From Verrucomicrobiota bacterium (GTDB lineage: Bacteria; Verrucomicrobiota; Verrucomicrobiia; Limisphaerales; SXQI01): a DNA stretch of 10,022 nucleotides. Positions 1 to 7,487 of the stretch are shown here, one piece after another. The DNA is taken from the NCBI GenBank assembly GCA_008933045.1, contig WBXJ01000100.1, forward strand, positions 1 through 10,022, read 5' to 3'. A model generated the notes under the pieces. That model worked only from the letters and a program-made list of their open reading frames with translations, was not told the origin of the DNA and searched no databases. A program made the translations under genes and the position numbers. The number at the start of each line of letters is the position of its first letter. Positions within the stretch are counted from its first letter, which is position 1.

Positions 1-297
1 TCGCAGAGGATCCAGATACATCGATTCCAAGGTGCGATGAGGCTTCAACGATTGAACGCTGTGTCCGATCAGGAGTCGGCCTTGAACTAAAAATACATCC
101 GCCTCCACGCTTCCAAAGCCTCTTTCGAGGGCCTCGAATAAGGGTCGGGATTGTTCGTAATCGTTGTGGGAATGCGCGTTGACTTCGGCGTGTGCGTTTT
201 TTTTAAGCAGCGGGTCTAACAAAAATAGCGCGCACAGAATCGTGAAGATTCTGAAAAATATCGACTGCGTTGTGATGATCAAAGGAGGGAGGTTCAT
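1..297 (-). CDS. Secreted PI-PLC / glycerophosphodiester phosphodiesterase-like protein, N-terminal part
   Basis: The first 99 codons of a minus-strand gene whose 3' end lies beyond the left edge. Residues 1-37 look like a signal peptide: a hydrophobic stretch (IFFRIFTILCALFLL) and a probable cleavage site after AHA. The mature protein opens with HSHNDYEQ (residues 42-49), then a segment with VEADVFLVQGRLLIGHS (64-80). A His-x-His-Asn-Asp-Tyr opening followed by E-A-D and G-H is the signature of bacterial proteins annotated as PI-PLC / glycerophosphodiester phosphodiesterase; these residues correspond to the catalytic and metal-binding positions of that TIM-barrel fold. It probably hydrolyses phosphodiester bonds of lipid head groups or glycerophosphodiesters outside the cytoplasm; the substrate cannot be told. 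Its ATG overlaps the stop of the preceding gene as ATGA, indicating translational coupling. The fold assignment is fairly sure, the exact activity is not. Confidence 0.82.
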   Translation of the reverse strand, partial: MNLPPLIITTQSIFFRIFTILCALFLLDPLLKKNAHAEVNAHSHNDYEQSRPLFEALERGFGSVEADVFLVQGRLLIGHSVQSLKPHRTLESMYLDPLR

Positions 298-719
298 CGA
301 TAGCCTTGGGTTGGGCCAGTTTTACCCTGAAGTGCTGGCACGATTTGTAAAGGGATACGGGCACAGATTTGATCATCGATCAGGAGGTCGATCGAGTATT
401 GGCCTGGGCGATCAAATTGGGTTTGTTGAAGATTAAAGACGATATTTCTTGAGTAGAAAAAAACATCGGAAGGCATTTTTATATCCATCGAGGCTTCGAT
501 TTTAGGGAGTATGTTTCTTCCGTCCTCATCAATTAACAGTAGCTTCATTCGATGAGTCCCTTCGTCCTCGCTGCGAAAAGTCAACCGAATGGCGACTGAA
601 CAAGCGGGATGCACCATCGGGAATCGAGGCGCGAGGATCGTGTCAAACGACCCGAGCAAACAAAGCTTCCCGTTGTAATCCTGGGCCGCATCGCAGAGCA
701 GGGCAGATTGAATTAGCAT
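294..719 (-). CDS. DUF6941-like protein of unknown function
   Basis: A 141-residue protein without signal peptide or membrane segment, so probably cytoplasmic. The opening (SALLCDAAQDYNGKLCLLGS, residues 5-24), then FDTILAPRFPMVHP, resembles small bacterial proteins grouped as DUF6941, which start with a 'LCD.A....GKL.L.G.FD.I.A..FP..H' pattern; I make this match from memory. The rest alternates hydrophobic and polar residues, suggesting a compact beta-sandwich, with an acidic EDEG turn in the middle (residues 51-54). No catalytic motif is visible. The gene lies 10 nt after the DUF481-type gene, and its TGA overlaps the next ATG by four bases, so it is an integral member of the four-gene operon. 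A role in sensing or binding connected with the envelope proteins around it is only a guess from context. Confidence 0.8.
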   Translation of the reverse strand: MLIQSALLCDAAQDYNGKLCLLGSFDTILAPRFPMVHPACSVAIRLTFRSEDEGTHRMKLLLIDEDGRNILPKIEASMDIKMPSDVFFYSRNIVFNLQQTQFDRPGQYSIDLLIDDQICARIPLQIVPALQGKTGPTQGYR

Positions 720-729
720 GGTTCAAAAA

Positions 730-1716
730 TCAAAACCTCAATCCTAACGCAGATCGGATTTGGAAATCATTTCGAGTGATTCCAAACACCGGAAGTGTGT
801 CGTAAAGGTCGGACGCAATCAAATTCAAGGAGATGTTTTCCAACAGGGGATAGCTCAAAGTGGTTTCTAACCGCAGCCGGTAGTCTCCAAAGTTTTGCAA
901 ATTTGGAAAGAATTCGAAGTGTGTATTGCTGGTTAGTTTTTCCCACAGTTTCCAGCTAATCAACTGAGCGAGGCGCGCGGAATAGGTCACTTGATCCGTA
1001 TAATCATTTCGGAATTGCTCTTGGAAACTGAACCCAACCTCACTGCGCCAAACGAAGTGGTTTGTGAGGGAGTTAAGAACCATTACTCCGACGCCGGGGC
1101 CGATTTCGTATTCTGAGTCGATGCGTCGGATTTTGTCGTAACCGGCCCCCGCTAAGTTGTAGAGATACCAACGTTCGCCCATATCGAAGTCGGTTTTGGA
1201 ACTTGCTGTCATTCGATTGGCGGAAAGAATATCTCCTGTTTTTCCGTAGATGAAACTGTAATTCAACGCCTCACGCATACGACCTTTGGTGTAGGTGGTA
1301 TGCACAGCGGCTAGGTAGTCGGTGGCGTCGGTGGCGGAATAGCGAAGGTTCATTCCAATCTGCACATCAGTCGCCCAATGCTTAGGCTTGGGAGGTGGCG
1401 GCTGGGTGATGACGGGTTTGGCGATCGCAGGAACAATCGTGGGTGCTGGCGGTACCGCGATCGGTGCAGGGATTTGTTCGCGGTGATCCACCTGCGCAGT
1501 GGGGATCGTGATTTGTCCCAAGGTGGGACTGTTGATAATAATTTCGGTGGTGCTTTCGGAAGCGATGACGCCGGTAATACGATCCCCGTTTCGGAGATGC
1601 AGTGAGGTCGTCGTTGCCGGAAGCTCGATCGCTAGTAGACCACTGATACTCAGTGCCAGCGCGCCAAGGCAGAGCAAGAAGGTCAGGGAAAGTTTAAGGC
1701 TGAATAGGCTTCGCAT
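730..1716 (-). CDS. DUF481-type outer-membrane beta-barrel protein
   Basis: A 328-residue exported protein. I chose the ATG at 1716 because it is followed directly by a signal peptide (MRSLFSLKLSLTFLLCLGAL and on to about residue 29). The longer open frame, up to 1890, would bury that peptide behind 58 residues and overlap the upstream gene by almost 200 nt. Order of parts: signal peptide; a small N-terminal module with LHLRNGDRITGVI (39-51) ending near TIPTAQV, typical of the region preceding DUF481; a proline-rich linker (about 83-112, including PPPPKP); then a long series of amphipathic strands with aromatic girdle residues ending in LGLRF with a C-terminal Phe, the usual insertion signal of outer-membrane barrels. 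DUF481 proteins are salt-induced or uncharacterised outer-membrane proteins. It overlaps the upstream gene by 23 nt and has no evident Shine-Dalgarno, so translation is probably coupled. Confidence 0.85.
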   Translation of the reverse strand: MRSLFSLKLSLTFLLCLGALALSISGLLAIELPATTTSLHLRNGDRITGVIASESTTEIIINSPTLGQITIPTAQVDHREQIPAPIAVPPAPTIVPAIAKPVITQPPPPKPKHWATDVQIGMNLRYSATDATDYLAAVHTTYTKGRMREALNYSFIYGKTGDILSANRMTASSKTDFDMGERWYLYNLAGAGYDKIRRIDSEYEIGPGVGVMVLNSLTNHFVWRSEVGFSFQEQFRNDYTDQVTYSARLAQLISWKLWEKLTSNTHFEFFPNLQNFGDYRLRLETTLSYPLLENISLNLIASDLYDTLPVFGITRNDFQIRSALGLRF

Positions 1717-2608
1717 CGGTCGTCGGTTTAGGGGGTTCGGCAGCGGGAACAGCGGTTTGGGATCTAGGGTTGGTTTCAGGTGGTGGAAGGTCATTCGGAG
1801 TGGGCCGACGGATCCCGCCGACGACTGAGATGCGACCATCATCACCGGACTTGAGTACCGGGCGTGAGGTAGTGTAGTCCCACGTTTCACGCATGAGTAT
1901 TTGGCCGGTGGCTGTGATTACCGTGTAACTAAAAGCGCGGGCACCTACTTGGAGCAGAAGGTGGAGATTGCTCCAGCGATCGATTTGCGGCTCAGGTTTA
2001 CTCAGCGAGAGCACGACACCGATGGGGATGACGTTAAAGGTCTTTGTTTCCGTGGAATCTGTAATTCTGACATAGAGTGTGGTTTGTTTGCGACTCACCT
2101 GCTGGAGAATATATTTTCGGATCTCCGGCTGTGCATCCTTACCGGTGTCGGTGGAATTGGGTAAACCAAAAGATGTTTCAAAAAAGCGCACCCCTCCGAC
2201 GATATCAAAATGTTTCGATTTGCTGACAAACGACTGGTTCCATTCGGGAATACGGACCGATGCAGTGATTTTGAATCGGCCGGGGTTGCTCAGGTTGAAG
2301 CACGGCGCGAGGTCGATACGTTTCACACCCACTTGGGATGACTCCAACGAAAATTCACCAAAGACAGGAGGCGGTTTGATCATGGAGACGATACGTTCGT
2401 TCTCGGTCTCGACATTCAAAACGAGCCAATCGTCCGTCACCCCAAACTTTAAAGCTTTGCCCGAATTATTGATGATTCGAATCTTCGCTACCAGTGCTTC
2501 GTTGGGGATGTACACTTCATTGTCAAAACTTACCTCCACGGAAAGTTGAGCAAAACAGAGGGAGATCCCCCATCCTCCCGCTGCCATCCAGACCAGAAAT
2601 CGCTTCAT
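1694..2608 (-). CDS. Secreted protein of unknown function, probable Ig-like fold
   Basis: A 304-residue protein that I do not recognise. The ATG at 2608 is preferred because it gives a proper signal peptide (MKRFLVWMAAGGWGISLCFA, cleavage before QLSVEV); the frame is open back to 2674 but those 22 residues are polar and would precede the signal. The mature N-terminal half (about 21-130) reads like a beta-sandwich of the kind that binds or scaffolds: strands with YIPNEALVAKIRIINNSGKA, then a DDWLVLNVE strand and a PGRFKITASVRIPEW segment, similar in style to bacterial Ig-like or CARDB-type domains. A second beta-rich region follows (about 180-260), and the tail (about 270-304) is proline-rich and low in complexity (NDLPPPETN, AAEPPKPTT), suggesting a disordered linker. 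It is first in the minus-strand envelope operon, and its 3' end overlaps the DUF481-type gene. Localisation is periplasmic or surface by inference. Confidence 0.75.
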   Translation of the reverse strand: MKRFLVWMAAGGWGISLCFAQLSVEVSFDNEVYIPNEALVAKIRIINNSGKALKFGVTDDWLVLNVETENERIVSMIKPPPVFGEFSLESSQVGVKRIDLAPCFNLSNPGRFKITASVRIPEWNQSFVSKSKHFDIVGGVRFFETSFGLPNSTDTGKDAQPEIRKYILQQVSRKQTTLYVRITDSTETKTFNVIPIGVVLSLSKPEPQIDRWSNLHLLLQVGARAFSYTVITATGQILMRETWDYTTSRPVLKSGDDGRISVVGGIRRPTPNDLPPPETNPRSQTAVPAAEPPKPTTDAKPIQP

Positions 2609-2808
2609 TCCATTCAGTTTATGTTTCAATGCTGTGTGCGCAAGCGACATTTCAGTTTCCCGTTGCCTCGGCATGTCCTAGTCGACGCGCACTTTTTCCA
2701 GATTATTCACAGTCGCGAGTTGAATCATTGCCTATTTTCCGTTTCTCTTGTGTGAGCACCGCATTGCCGGTATCCGTCCAATGCGACTACAAACTATTCG
2801 ACAACCCC

Positions 2809-3837
2809 ATGCGATCTCACGTTCAGTCGGTTGGCTTGATTGAGTATTTGAAGAGTTTATGGCTCTGGCGGACAGTGTTGATTCTGTTCCTTTTTACTGT
2901 GGCTCCGGTGTTCGCGACGCAGTTCAAGGAAGCTTTTACAACCAACCCTGTTGACCGCGACTGGCGGGTGGAAGGGGACAGTGCTCTTTTCGCTTGGCAG
3001 GAATCGACCCAAACTCTCATGACCACTTGGGATTCCTCCCAACCGAACAGTTTTTATTACCTCCCGCTGCCGCGAGCTTTGACTGAGCAAGAGGATTTCA
3101 GTTTCGCGTTCGATCTTGTGCTGGAGCAGGTAAACGTAGGGACTTCGATTGGGAAGCCGAGCACTTTCGAAATTGCTTTTGGTTTCTTTCGGCAATCCCA
3201 TGCGTTCTCAGCGGGCTACATCCGAGGTACGGGCCGTCACACGCCGAATTTGGTGGAGTGGAATTATTTTCCGGAGGCAGACCCCATTACCCCCACTGTA
3301 ACGGTGGCTATCACCTCTCCACGGCAACAGTTTTTGACGGATGGTTTTGTGAACCAGTTGGAGTTGGTAACGGGAGTGACTTACCACGTTGACGCACGGT
3401 TCCGTGCTGGGACTCGGACGTTGACGATGGAGATGACCGCCAATGGTGAGCCTTTTGGTCGCATAGCCCGCGTGGTATTGCCGGAGGTGTTCGCTGGATT
3501 CACTCTCGATGCTTTCGGCATCACCAGCTATTCGGATGACGGACAGTTCTCGTCCTATGCGGGTTCGATTTATGCGAGGGGTCAGTTGGACAATCTTGAG
3601 TTAAATTTTGAACCAACTCGTCCAAGGGTTCGGGCGTCGGTTGATACTCAAGGTTTGACTCAACTCAAATTCTTCGCCGAACCCGGCGAAACCTATGTGA
3701 TCGAATCCTCCCTTGATCTTGAGCAATGGAATGAAGTTACCACGTTGACAACCAACCGATTCCAAGACCTCATCTGGAGTCCACCCTTCGGGTCTGCGCC
3801 CCTTCGATTTTATCGCCTCGTGATCAAGCCGAGTTGA
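2809..3837 (+). CDS. Secreted protein with LamG-like body and verrucomicrobial FYR-type C-terminal domain
   Basis: A 342-residue protein. The frame is open back to 2494 but that part lies over the divergent gene; the ATG at 2809 leads into an N-terminal hydrophobic stretch (LWLWRTVLILFLFTVAPVFA, about residues 17-36) followed by TQFKEAF, a convincing signal peptide. The body (about 37-265) is strand-rich with FEIAFGFF, YHVDARFRAG and LTMEMTANGEPFG, which suggests a concanavalin/LamG-like jelly roll; this is inference. The last 65 residues (FFAEPGETYVIESSLDLEQW ... LRFYRLVIKPS) match the small C-terminal domain often found at the end of exported verrucomicrobial proteins, with the pattern 'Y.IE.S.DL..W ... 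RFYR'. No catalytic motif is visible. Divergent from the envelope operon across a 200-bp gap; only weak promoter-like sequence is present (TTGCCG at 2764, TACAAA at 2788), and there is no Shine-Dalgarno. Confidence 0.8.
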   Translation: MRSHVQSVGLIEYLKSLWLWRTVLILFLFTVAPVFATQFKEAFTTNPVDRDWRVEGDSALFAWQESTQTLMTTWDSSQPNSFYYLPLPRALTEQEDFSFAFDLVLEQVNVGTSIGKPSTFEIAFGFFRQSHAFSAGYIRGTGRHTPNLVEWNYFPEADPITPTVTVAITSPRQQFLTDGFVNQLELVTGVTYHVDARFRAGTRTLTMEMTANGEPFGRIARVVLPEVFAGFTLDAFGITSYSDDGQFSSYAGSIYARGQLDNLELNFEPTRPRVRASVDTQGLTQLKFFAEPGETYVIESSLDLEQWNEVTTLTTNRFQDLIWSPPFGSAPLRFYRLVIKPS

Positions 3838-3854
3838 GCTTGTGACTTTGAGCC

Positions 3855-4754
3855 TTAAAACCGAACCATTTTTTCAAGCTGCGCGACGCGGTTGTTGATA
3901 TCGGCGGCGGTAATTTTTGTGGTTCGAGTCAGGCCAAAGTCTTCACAGCAGAATGAGGCAGTGGCACTGCCGTGGATGATCGCGCGGCGAAGATTTTTCT
4001 CGATCGAGCCTTTGGTGCTGGCGAGGTAGCCGAGAAGCCCCCCGACAAACGAATCGCCCGCACCTGTAGGGTCAACCACACGTTCAAGTGGGAAAGCGGG
4101 AGCGACAAAGAGGCCCGAAGGCCCGGAGAGAATCGATCCGTGCTCGCCGCGTTTGATGATGACGTAGGCGGGGCCGAGTCGATGGATCTTTTTCAGTGCC
4201 TTGAGCACGTTGTCTTCGTCTGTGAGTTGCTTTGCCTCGCTGTCGTTGAGGACGAAGGCATCGACACGTTGGATGACTGTGAGGAGATCGGGGAGGGCGA
4301 TGTTCAGCCACAAGTCCATGGTGTCGGCGATAACAAACTTTGGCTTCTTGATCTGATCTAGGACGTGGAGCTGTAAGCTGGGAGCGATGTTGGCGAGCAG
4401 AATAAAGCGCGAGTTTTTATGTGACTCGGGGAGATGCGGCGTGAATGTCTCGAACACGCCCAGCTCAGTGCTGAGTGTGCGTCGGTTGTTCATGTTGACT
4501 TCATATTCGCCGGACCAGTGGAAGGTTTTACCTTCGGCGATTTGTAAGCCGGTGAGGTCAATGTTGTGTTTCCGGTAGAGGGCCAAGTAACGCTTCGGGA
4601 AATCTTGGCCAACGATACCAATCATTTTGACCGGGGAAAAGAAACTGGCAGCAATGGCGGCATGGCTGGCGGAACCTCCGAGCAATCGAGGATTCTCAGC
4701 TTTCGGAGTTTTGATAGAGTCTAGGGCTGTGGACCCCACAACAAGGACGCTCAT
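3855..4754 (-). CDS. PfkB-family sugar/nucleoside kinase
   Basis: A 299-residue ATP-dependent kinase of the ribokinase/PfkB superfamily, the usual length for the family and probably cytoplasmic. The N-terminal substrate-binding motif is GGSASHAAIAA (26-36); the second PfkB signature VDPTGAGDSFVGGLLGYLA (227-245) carries the catalytic Asp at 234 and the anion-hole GAG. Other landmarks are VIADTMDLWL (141-150), FVLNDSEAKQLT (167-178), the position where ribokinase relatives have an N..E motif, and VIIKRGEHGS (198-207). The DTMDLW segment recalls a subgroup of unassigned kinases in COG0524; the acceptor (a sugar, nucleoside or hydroxyl-containing metabolite) cannot be read from sequence. It starts 18 nt after thiE with no obvious Shine-Dalgarno, so it is probably the last gene of the acc operon. 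A link to thiamine salvage is possible from position, but it does not resemble ThiD or ThiM. It ends 17 nt from the convergent gene. Confidence 0.9.
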   Translation of the reverse strand: MSVLVVGSTALDSIKTPKAENPRLLGGSASHAAIAASFFSPVKMIGIVGQDFPKRYLALYRKHNIDLTGLQIAEGKTFHWSGEYEVNMNNRRTLSTELGVFETFTPHLPESHKNSRFILLANIAPSLQLHVLDQIKKPKFVIADTMDLWLNIALPDLLTVIQRVDAFVLNDSEAKQLTDEDNVLKALKKIHRLGPAYVIIKRGEHGSILSGPSGLFVAPAFPLERVVDPTGAGDSFVGGLLGYLASTKGSIEKNLRRAIIHGSATASFCCEDFGLTRTTKITAADINNRVAQLEKMVRF

Positions 4755-4772
4755 GATCGTTTTTTTGTGACT

Positions 4773-5450
4773 TCAGGACGGTTCGGAGAGTGAAGGTAGG
4801 CGGCTTTTGAATTGCTGGCAAGCGTCCACCAGATTGCGATGGTTTAAGATCGCGCTGACAACGCAGATTCGTCGAGCTCCCGCAGCGAGAACTTCATCCA
4901 GGTTGTCGAGGTTGATACCCCCGATAGCGAACCAAGGGATTGAGACGTTCTCCACAGCCCACCGGACATAATCCAAGGTGACAGCTCGTGCGGAGGGCTT
5001 GGTGTCGGTGCGGTAGACGGGCCCGATGGCGATGTAGTCCGCACCCGCGTCGATGGCATTTCGCGCTTGTTCAGGGGAGTGCGTACTGATCCCGATCAAG
5101 GGTTGCTGGCCATGGGTGGCGGGCGGAGGAAGGTCGGAGATGAACCGATAGCCAGAGTCAAAAAAATCCTCAATCCCGAGGTGACAAAGCGGTGCTGATA
5201 AGGCTTGCGCGATTTCGAGATGGTCGTTGATCACCAATGGAATTCCGGCGGATTGGGTAATAGGTAGGAGTTGCGCGGATAGGAGTCGGACGTCTTGCAA
5301 CGATGCCCCTTTAGCTCGCAGTTGGATCAGGTCTGCACCTCCTTCGCAGAGTTGTCGGGTTACCTCCGTAGCAGATCGGCCATGGAGATAGGCGGTATCA
5401 ACAAAGGCGTAAAGTCGCGCTCGGGCAACCAGATCGCGGATTAGGGACAT
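4773..5450 (-). CDS. thiE: Thiamine phosphate synthase
   Basis: A 225-residue TIM-barrel enzyme that joins HMP diphosphate and thiazole phosphate to give thiamine monophosphate in the cytoplasm. Family motifs appear in the proper order: LIQLRAKG (41-48) with the substrate-contacting Q, R and K; VINDH (73-77); HLGIEDF (90-96), the weakly conserved version of the Mg-binding HLGQxD segment; IGISTHS (119-125); GADYIAIGPVYRTDTKP (136-152), the phosphate-binding loop and pyrophosphate contacts; FAIGGI (174-179); and VVSAI (197-201). HLG-I-ED replaces the usual HLGQED and the normally preceding Gly-Val is missing, so the gene may be somewhat divergent, but all catalytic-region motifs remain. TenI-type paralogs look similar; the intact QLR.K and STH motifs favour ThiE. 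It starts 6 nt after the accC stop and ends 18 nt before the kinase gene. No thiamine riboswitch is visible. Confidence 0.9.
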   Translation of the reverse strand: MSLIRDLVARARLYAFVDTAYLHGRSATEVTRQLCEGGADLIQLRAKGASLQDVRLLSAQLLPITQSAGIPLVINDHLEIAQALSAPLCHLGIEDFFDSGYRFISDLPPPATHGQQPLIGISTHSPEQARNAIDAGADYIAIGPVYRTDTKPSARAVTLDYVRWAVENVSIPWFAIGGINLDNLDEVLAAGARRICVVSAILNHRNLVDACQQFKSRLPSLSEPS

Positions 5451-5456
5451 AAACCA

Positions 5457-6839
5457 TCAGCCTTTTTCGCTAATTAAATCGCGCCTAGGCCCCCCTAAAA
5501 GTTCCTCGATGAAATTGGTGGAGTAAACACCACGGCGGAAATTGGGGTCTTGGAGGATTGCTAGCTCGAAAGGGATGGTCGTTTTGATGCCGGTGACCAT
5601 GTACTCGCTGAGTGCGCGGGCCATTTTATCCATCGCATCGCGGCGATCCTTCCCGTAAGTGATGAGTTTACCGATGAGAGAGTCGTAGTGTGGTGGGACG
5701 GTATAACCCGCGTAGGCGTGGCTATCGACACGGACTCCACGTCCTCCAGGGGCGTAATACATCTCAATCCGTCCCGGGCTAGGGCGGAAATCATCGAAGG
5801 GATCCTCGGCGTTAATCCGGCACTCAATCGAGTGACCTTTAAAGACCACATCGCTTTGCGAGATTCGCAAGGGTTCTCCCATCGCGATCAGAATCTGTTG
5901 CTTCACGATGTCGATGCCCGTCACTTCCTCAGTAATTGGGTGTTCGACTTGGACGCGCTTGTTGACTTCGAGAAAGTAGAAGTTTCCGTGGTCATCGACG
6001 ATGAATTCGACGGTTCCAGCACTGGTATAGTGGGCAGCTTCCGCTATCTTAAGCGCGGCACGGCCCATTTTTTTCCGCAAATCCTTAAACTTCGTCTCGA
6101 TGAGCGGGGAAGGGGTTTCCTCGATGATTTTTTGGTTACGGCGTTGGATCGAACAATCACGCTCACCTAGGTGGATGAGGTTACCTTTATTGTCGCCCAA
6201 AATCTGGAATTCGATGTGATGCGGATTTTCGATGAACTTTTCGATGTAAACCGCAGAATTGCCAAACGATTTCTCGGCCTCGCTGCGAGCGGTATGGTAA
6301 CCCTTGATAAGGGAGACATCGTTATGCGCCACCCGCATCCCGCGTCCGCCGCCGCCCGCGATGGCTTTGATGATAACAGGATAACCGATACGTTTGGCGA
6401 TCTTGAGCGCTTCTTGTTCGTTTTCGATGAGGCCATCGGACCCTGGAGGGATGGGAACGCCCGCTTTTTTTGCTAAGTTTCGGCTGATGGCTTTGTCCTC
6501 CAACGCGTTCATCGCTCGAGAACTCGGGCCGATAAAGCGAATGTTGCAATTCTCGCAAACATCCGCGAAATGCGCATTCTCGGAGAGGAAGCCGTAGCCT
6601 GGGTGAATAGCGTCTACATCCGCAATCTCCGCCGCGCTGATGATGCGATCAATCCGCAAGTAGGATTCACCACTAGCCGGTTTACCGATGCAGATGGCTT
6701 CATCAGCCATCTGGACGTGCATGGAGTTGACATCTGCTTCCGAATAAACCGCGACGGTGCGGATGTTCAGTTCCTTGCAGGCACGGATGATGCGAACAGC
6801 GATTTCACCACGATTTGCTACGAGAATTTTCTCAAACAT
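5457..6839 (-). CDS. accC: Acetyl-CoA carboxylase, biotin carboxylase subunit
   Basis: A 460-residue ATP-grasp enzyme, slightly longer than the roughly 450 residues of E. coli AccC. It carboxylates the biotin on AccB using ATP and bicarbonate, the first half of the malonyl-CoA-forming step of fatty acid synthesis. Landmarks: KILVANRGEIAVRIIRA (4-20) at the N-terminus; DAIHPGYGFLSEN (76-88); YPVIIKAIAGGGGRGMRV (153-170) with the ATP-binding Lys158 and glycine-rich loop; NPHHIEFQ (205-212); RRNQKIIEETPSP (233-245); Glu278 and Glu291 for metal; EVNKRVQVEHP (291-301) with Arg295 and Glu299; and ECRINAEDP (339-347) with Arg341. One oddity: the usual E-M-N-T-R motif reads E-V-N-K-R here, a Thr-to-Lys change at 294 (codon AAG at 5960-5958) next to the catalytic Asn and Arg. 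The gene follows accB after 59 nt and precedes thiE by 6 nt. Confidence 0.97.
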   Translation of the reverse strand: MFEKILVANRGEIAVRIIRACKELNIRTVAVYSEADVNSMHVQMADEAICIGKPASGESYLRIDRIISAAEIADVDAIHPGYGFLSENAHFADVCENCNIRFIGPSSRAMNALEDKAISRNLAKKAGVPIPPGSDGLIENEQEALKIAKRIGYPVIIKAIAGGGGRGMRVAHNDVSLIKGYHTARSEAEKSFGNSAVYIEKFIENPHHIEFQILGDNKGNLIHLGERDCSIQRRNQKIIEETPSPLIETKFKDLRKKMGRAALKIAEAAHYTSAGTVEFIVDDHGNFYFLEVNKRVQVEHPITEEVTGIDIVKQQILIAMGEPLRISQSDVVFKGHSIECRINAEDPFDDFRPSPGRIEMYYAPGGRGVRVDSHAYAGYTVPPHYDSLIGKLITYGKDRRDAMDKMARALSEYMVTGIKTTIPFELAILQDPNFRRGVYSTNFIEELLGGPRRDLISEKG

Positions 6840-6898
6840 GAGGGCTAAAAATTAGTGGCAGACTTGGCTGCAAACAAGGCCGCCGAACGCCGATGAGG

Positions 6899-7369
6899 TT
6901 AAAGCGGTCGAATCTTAAATAAGGGCTGCCCGAATTCTACGGGGCGAGCATTATCGAGAAGGCAGGCCGTGATGACCCCGCTCTTTTCTGCTTTAATCTC
7001 GTTCATCACCTTCATCGCCTCGATGATACAAACCACAGTGTCGGGGTTGACCACCGTGCCGATTTCAGCGTAATTGCCAGCCTCAGGGGAAGGGGATCGA
7101 TAAAAAGTCCCTACCATCGGGGATTTAATCTCAAAATCTCCGTTCGCTTGAGTTTGACTAGGGAGGGGGGCCGCTGCGGTGGTTGCTTGCACCACGTTCG
7201 CAGGCACCGCACCATACGCAGGCAGGAGCGTCGGTTCATCATAAGCCACATGCTGCCCTCCATGGGTTCGCTTGAGCTTGATTTTGAAGTCCTGTTTTTC
7301 GAGTTCGAATTCGGAGATCGAATTCTTTTTCATCAAATCGATGATCGCTTTGATGTCTTTAAGGTCCAT
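6899..7369 (-). CDS. accB: Acetyl-CoA carboxylase, biotin carboxyl carrier protein
   Basis: A 156-residue BCCP, a typical length. The frame is open to 7426, but the ATG at 7369 gives the canonical start MDLKDIKAIIDLMKKNSISE (1-20), which aligns with the helical AccC-binding N-terminus of the family. Then comes a short conserved strand (FELEKQDFKIKLKR, 21-34), a linker rich in Ala, Pro, Thr and Gln (about 45-77), and the biotinyl domain: SPMVGTFYRSPSPEA (83-97) including the 'thumb' segment found in bacterial AccB, and EAMKVMNEIKA (117-127) with the biotinylated Lys120. AccB carries carboxybiotin between biotin carboxylase and the AccAD carboxyltransferase. It begins the acc operon behind its own promoter and a structured leader of about 110 nt. 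Only a weak purine stretch (CTGGAAT) precedes the start. Confidence 0.96.
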   Translation of the reverse strand: MDLKDIKAIIDLMKKNSISEFELEKQDFKIKLKRTHGGQHVAYDEPTLLPAYGAVPANVVQATTAAAPLPSQTQANGDFEIKSPMVGTFYRSPSPEAGNYAEIGTVVNPDTVVCIIEAMKVMNEIKAEKSGVITACLLDNARPVEFGQPLFKIRPL

Positions 7370-7404
7370 ATTCCAGTTTAAAACTCTGCTTCCGTTCTTG
7401 GTCT

Positions 7405-7456
7405 GGTGCGACGCTGACGTCGTCACCGGTTAAAATTGGACAGCCGATACCGGCTG
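7405..7456 (-). promoter_or_regulatory. Hairpin-rich 5' leader of accB
   Basis: Two clear inverted repeats lie in the predicted accB leader. One pairs GGTGCGACG (7405-7413) with CGTCGTCACC (7418-7427), with a four-base loop and one bulged base. The other is a perfect six-pair stem, CAGCCG (7441-7446) with CGGCTG (7451-7456), around a four-base loop. A weaker dyad with a G.T mismatch lies upstream (around 7466-7480, TTGGTCACTGATCAA on the plus strand). No U-run follows, so these are not intrinsic terminators. They could be an operator or an RNA regulatory element; accBC is known to be autoregulated in E. coli, but nothing here proves it. Confidence 0.4.
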
Positions 7457-7487
7457 CACTAAACCTTGGTCACTGATCAAGACCATC

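Noticed and set aside
164..436. A 90-codon plus-strand open frame near the left edge
   Set aside because: It is antisense to the 5' ends of two better supported minus-strand genes, one with a signal peptide and HNDY motif and the other with family-like sequence.
1717..1890. A 58-codon upstream extension of the DUF481-type gene
   Set aside because: It lies wholly inside the upstream coding sequence and would bury the signal peptide.
2494..2808. A 105-codon upstream extension of the 2809..3837 gene
   Set aside because: It would overlap the 5' end of the divergent secreted-protein gene and place a signal peptide in the middle of the protein; the ATG at 2809 sits just before that signal peptide.
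3838..3854. A bidirectional terminator between the convergent genes
   Set aside because: Only a short CAAGC/GCTTG dyad is present near the stop at 3837, without a T-run; too weak to call.
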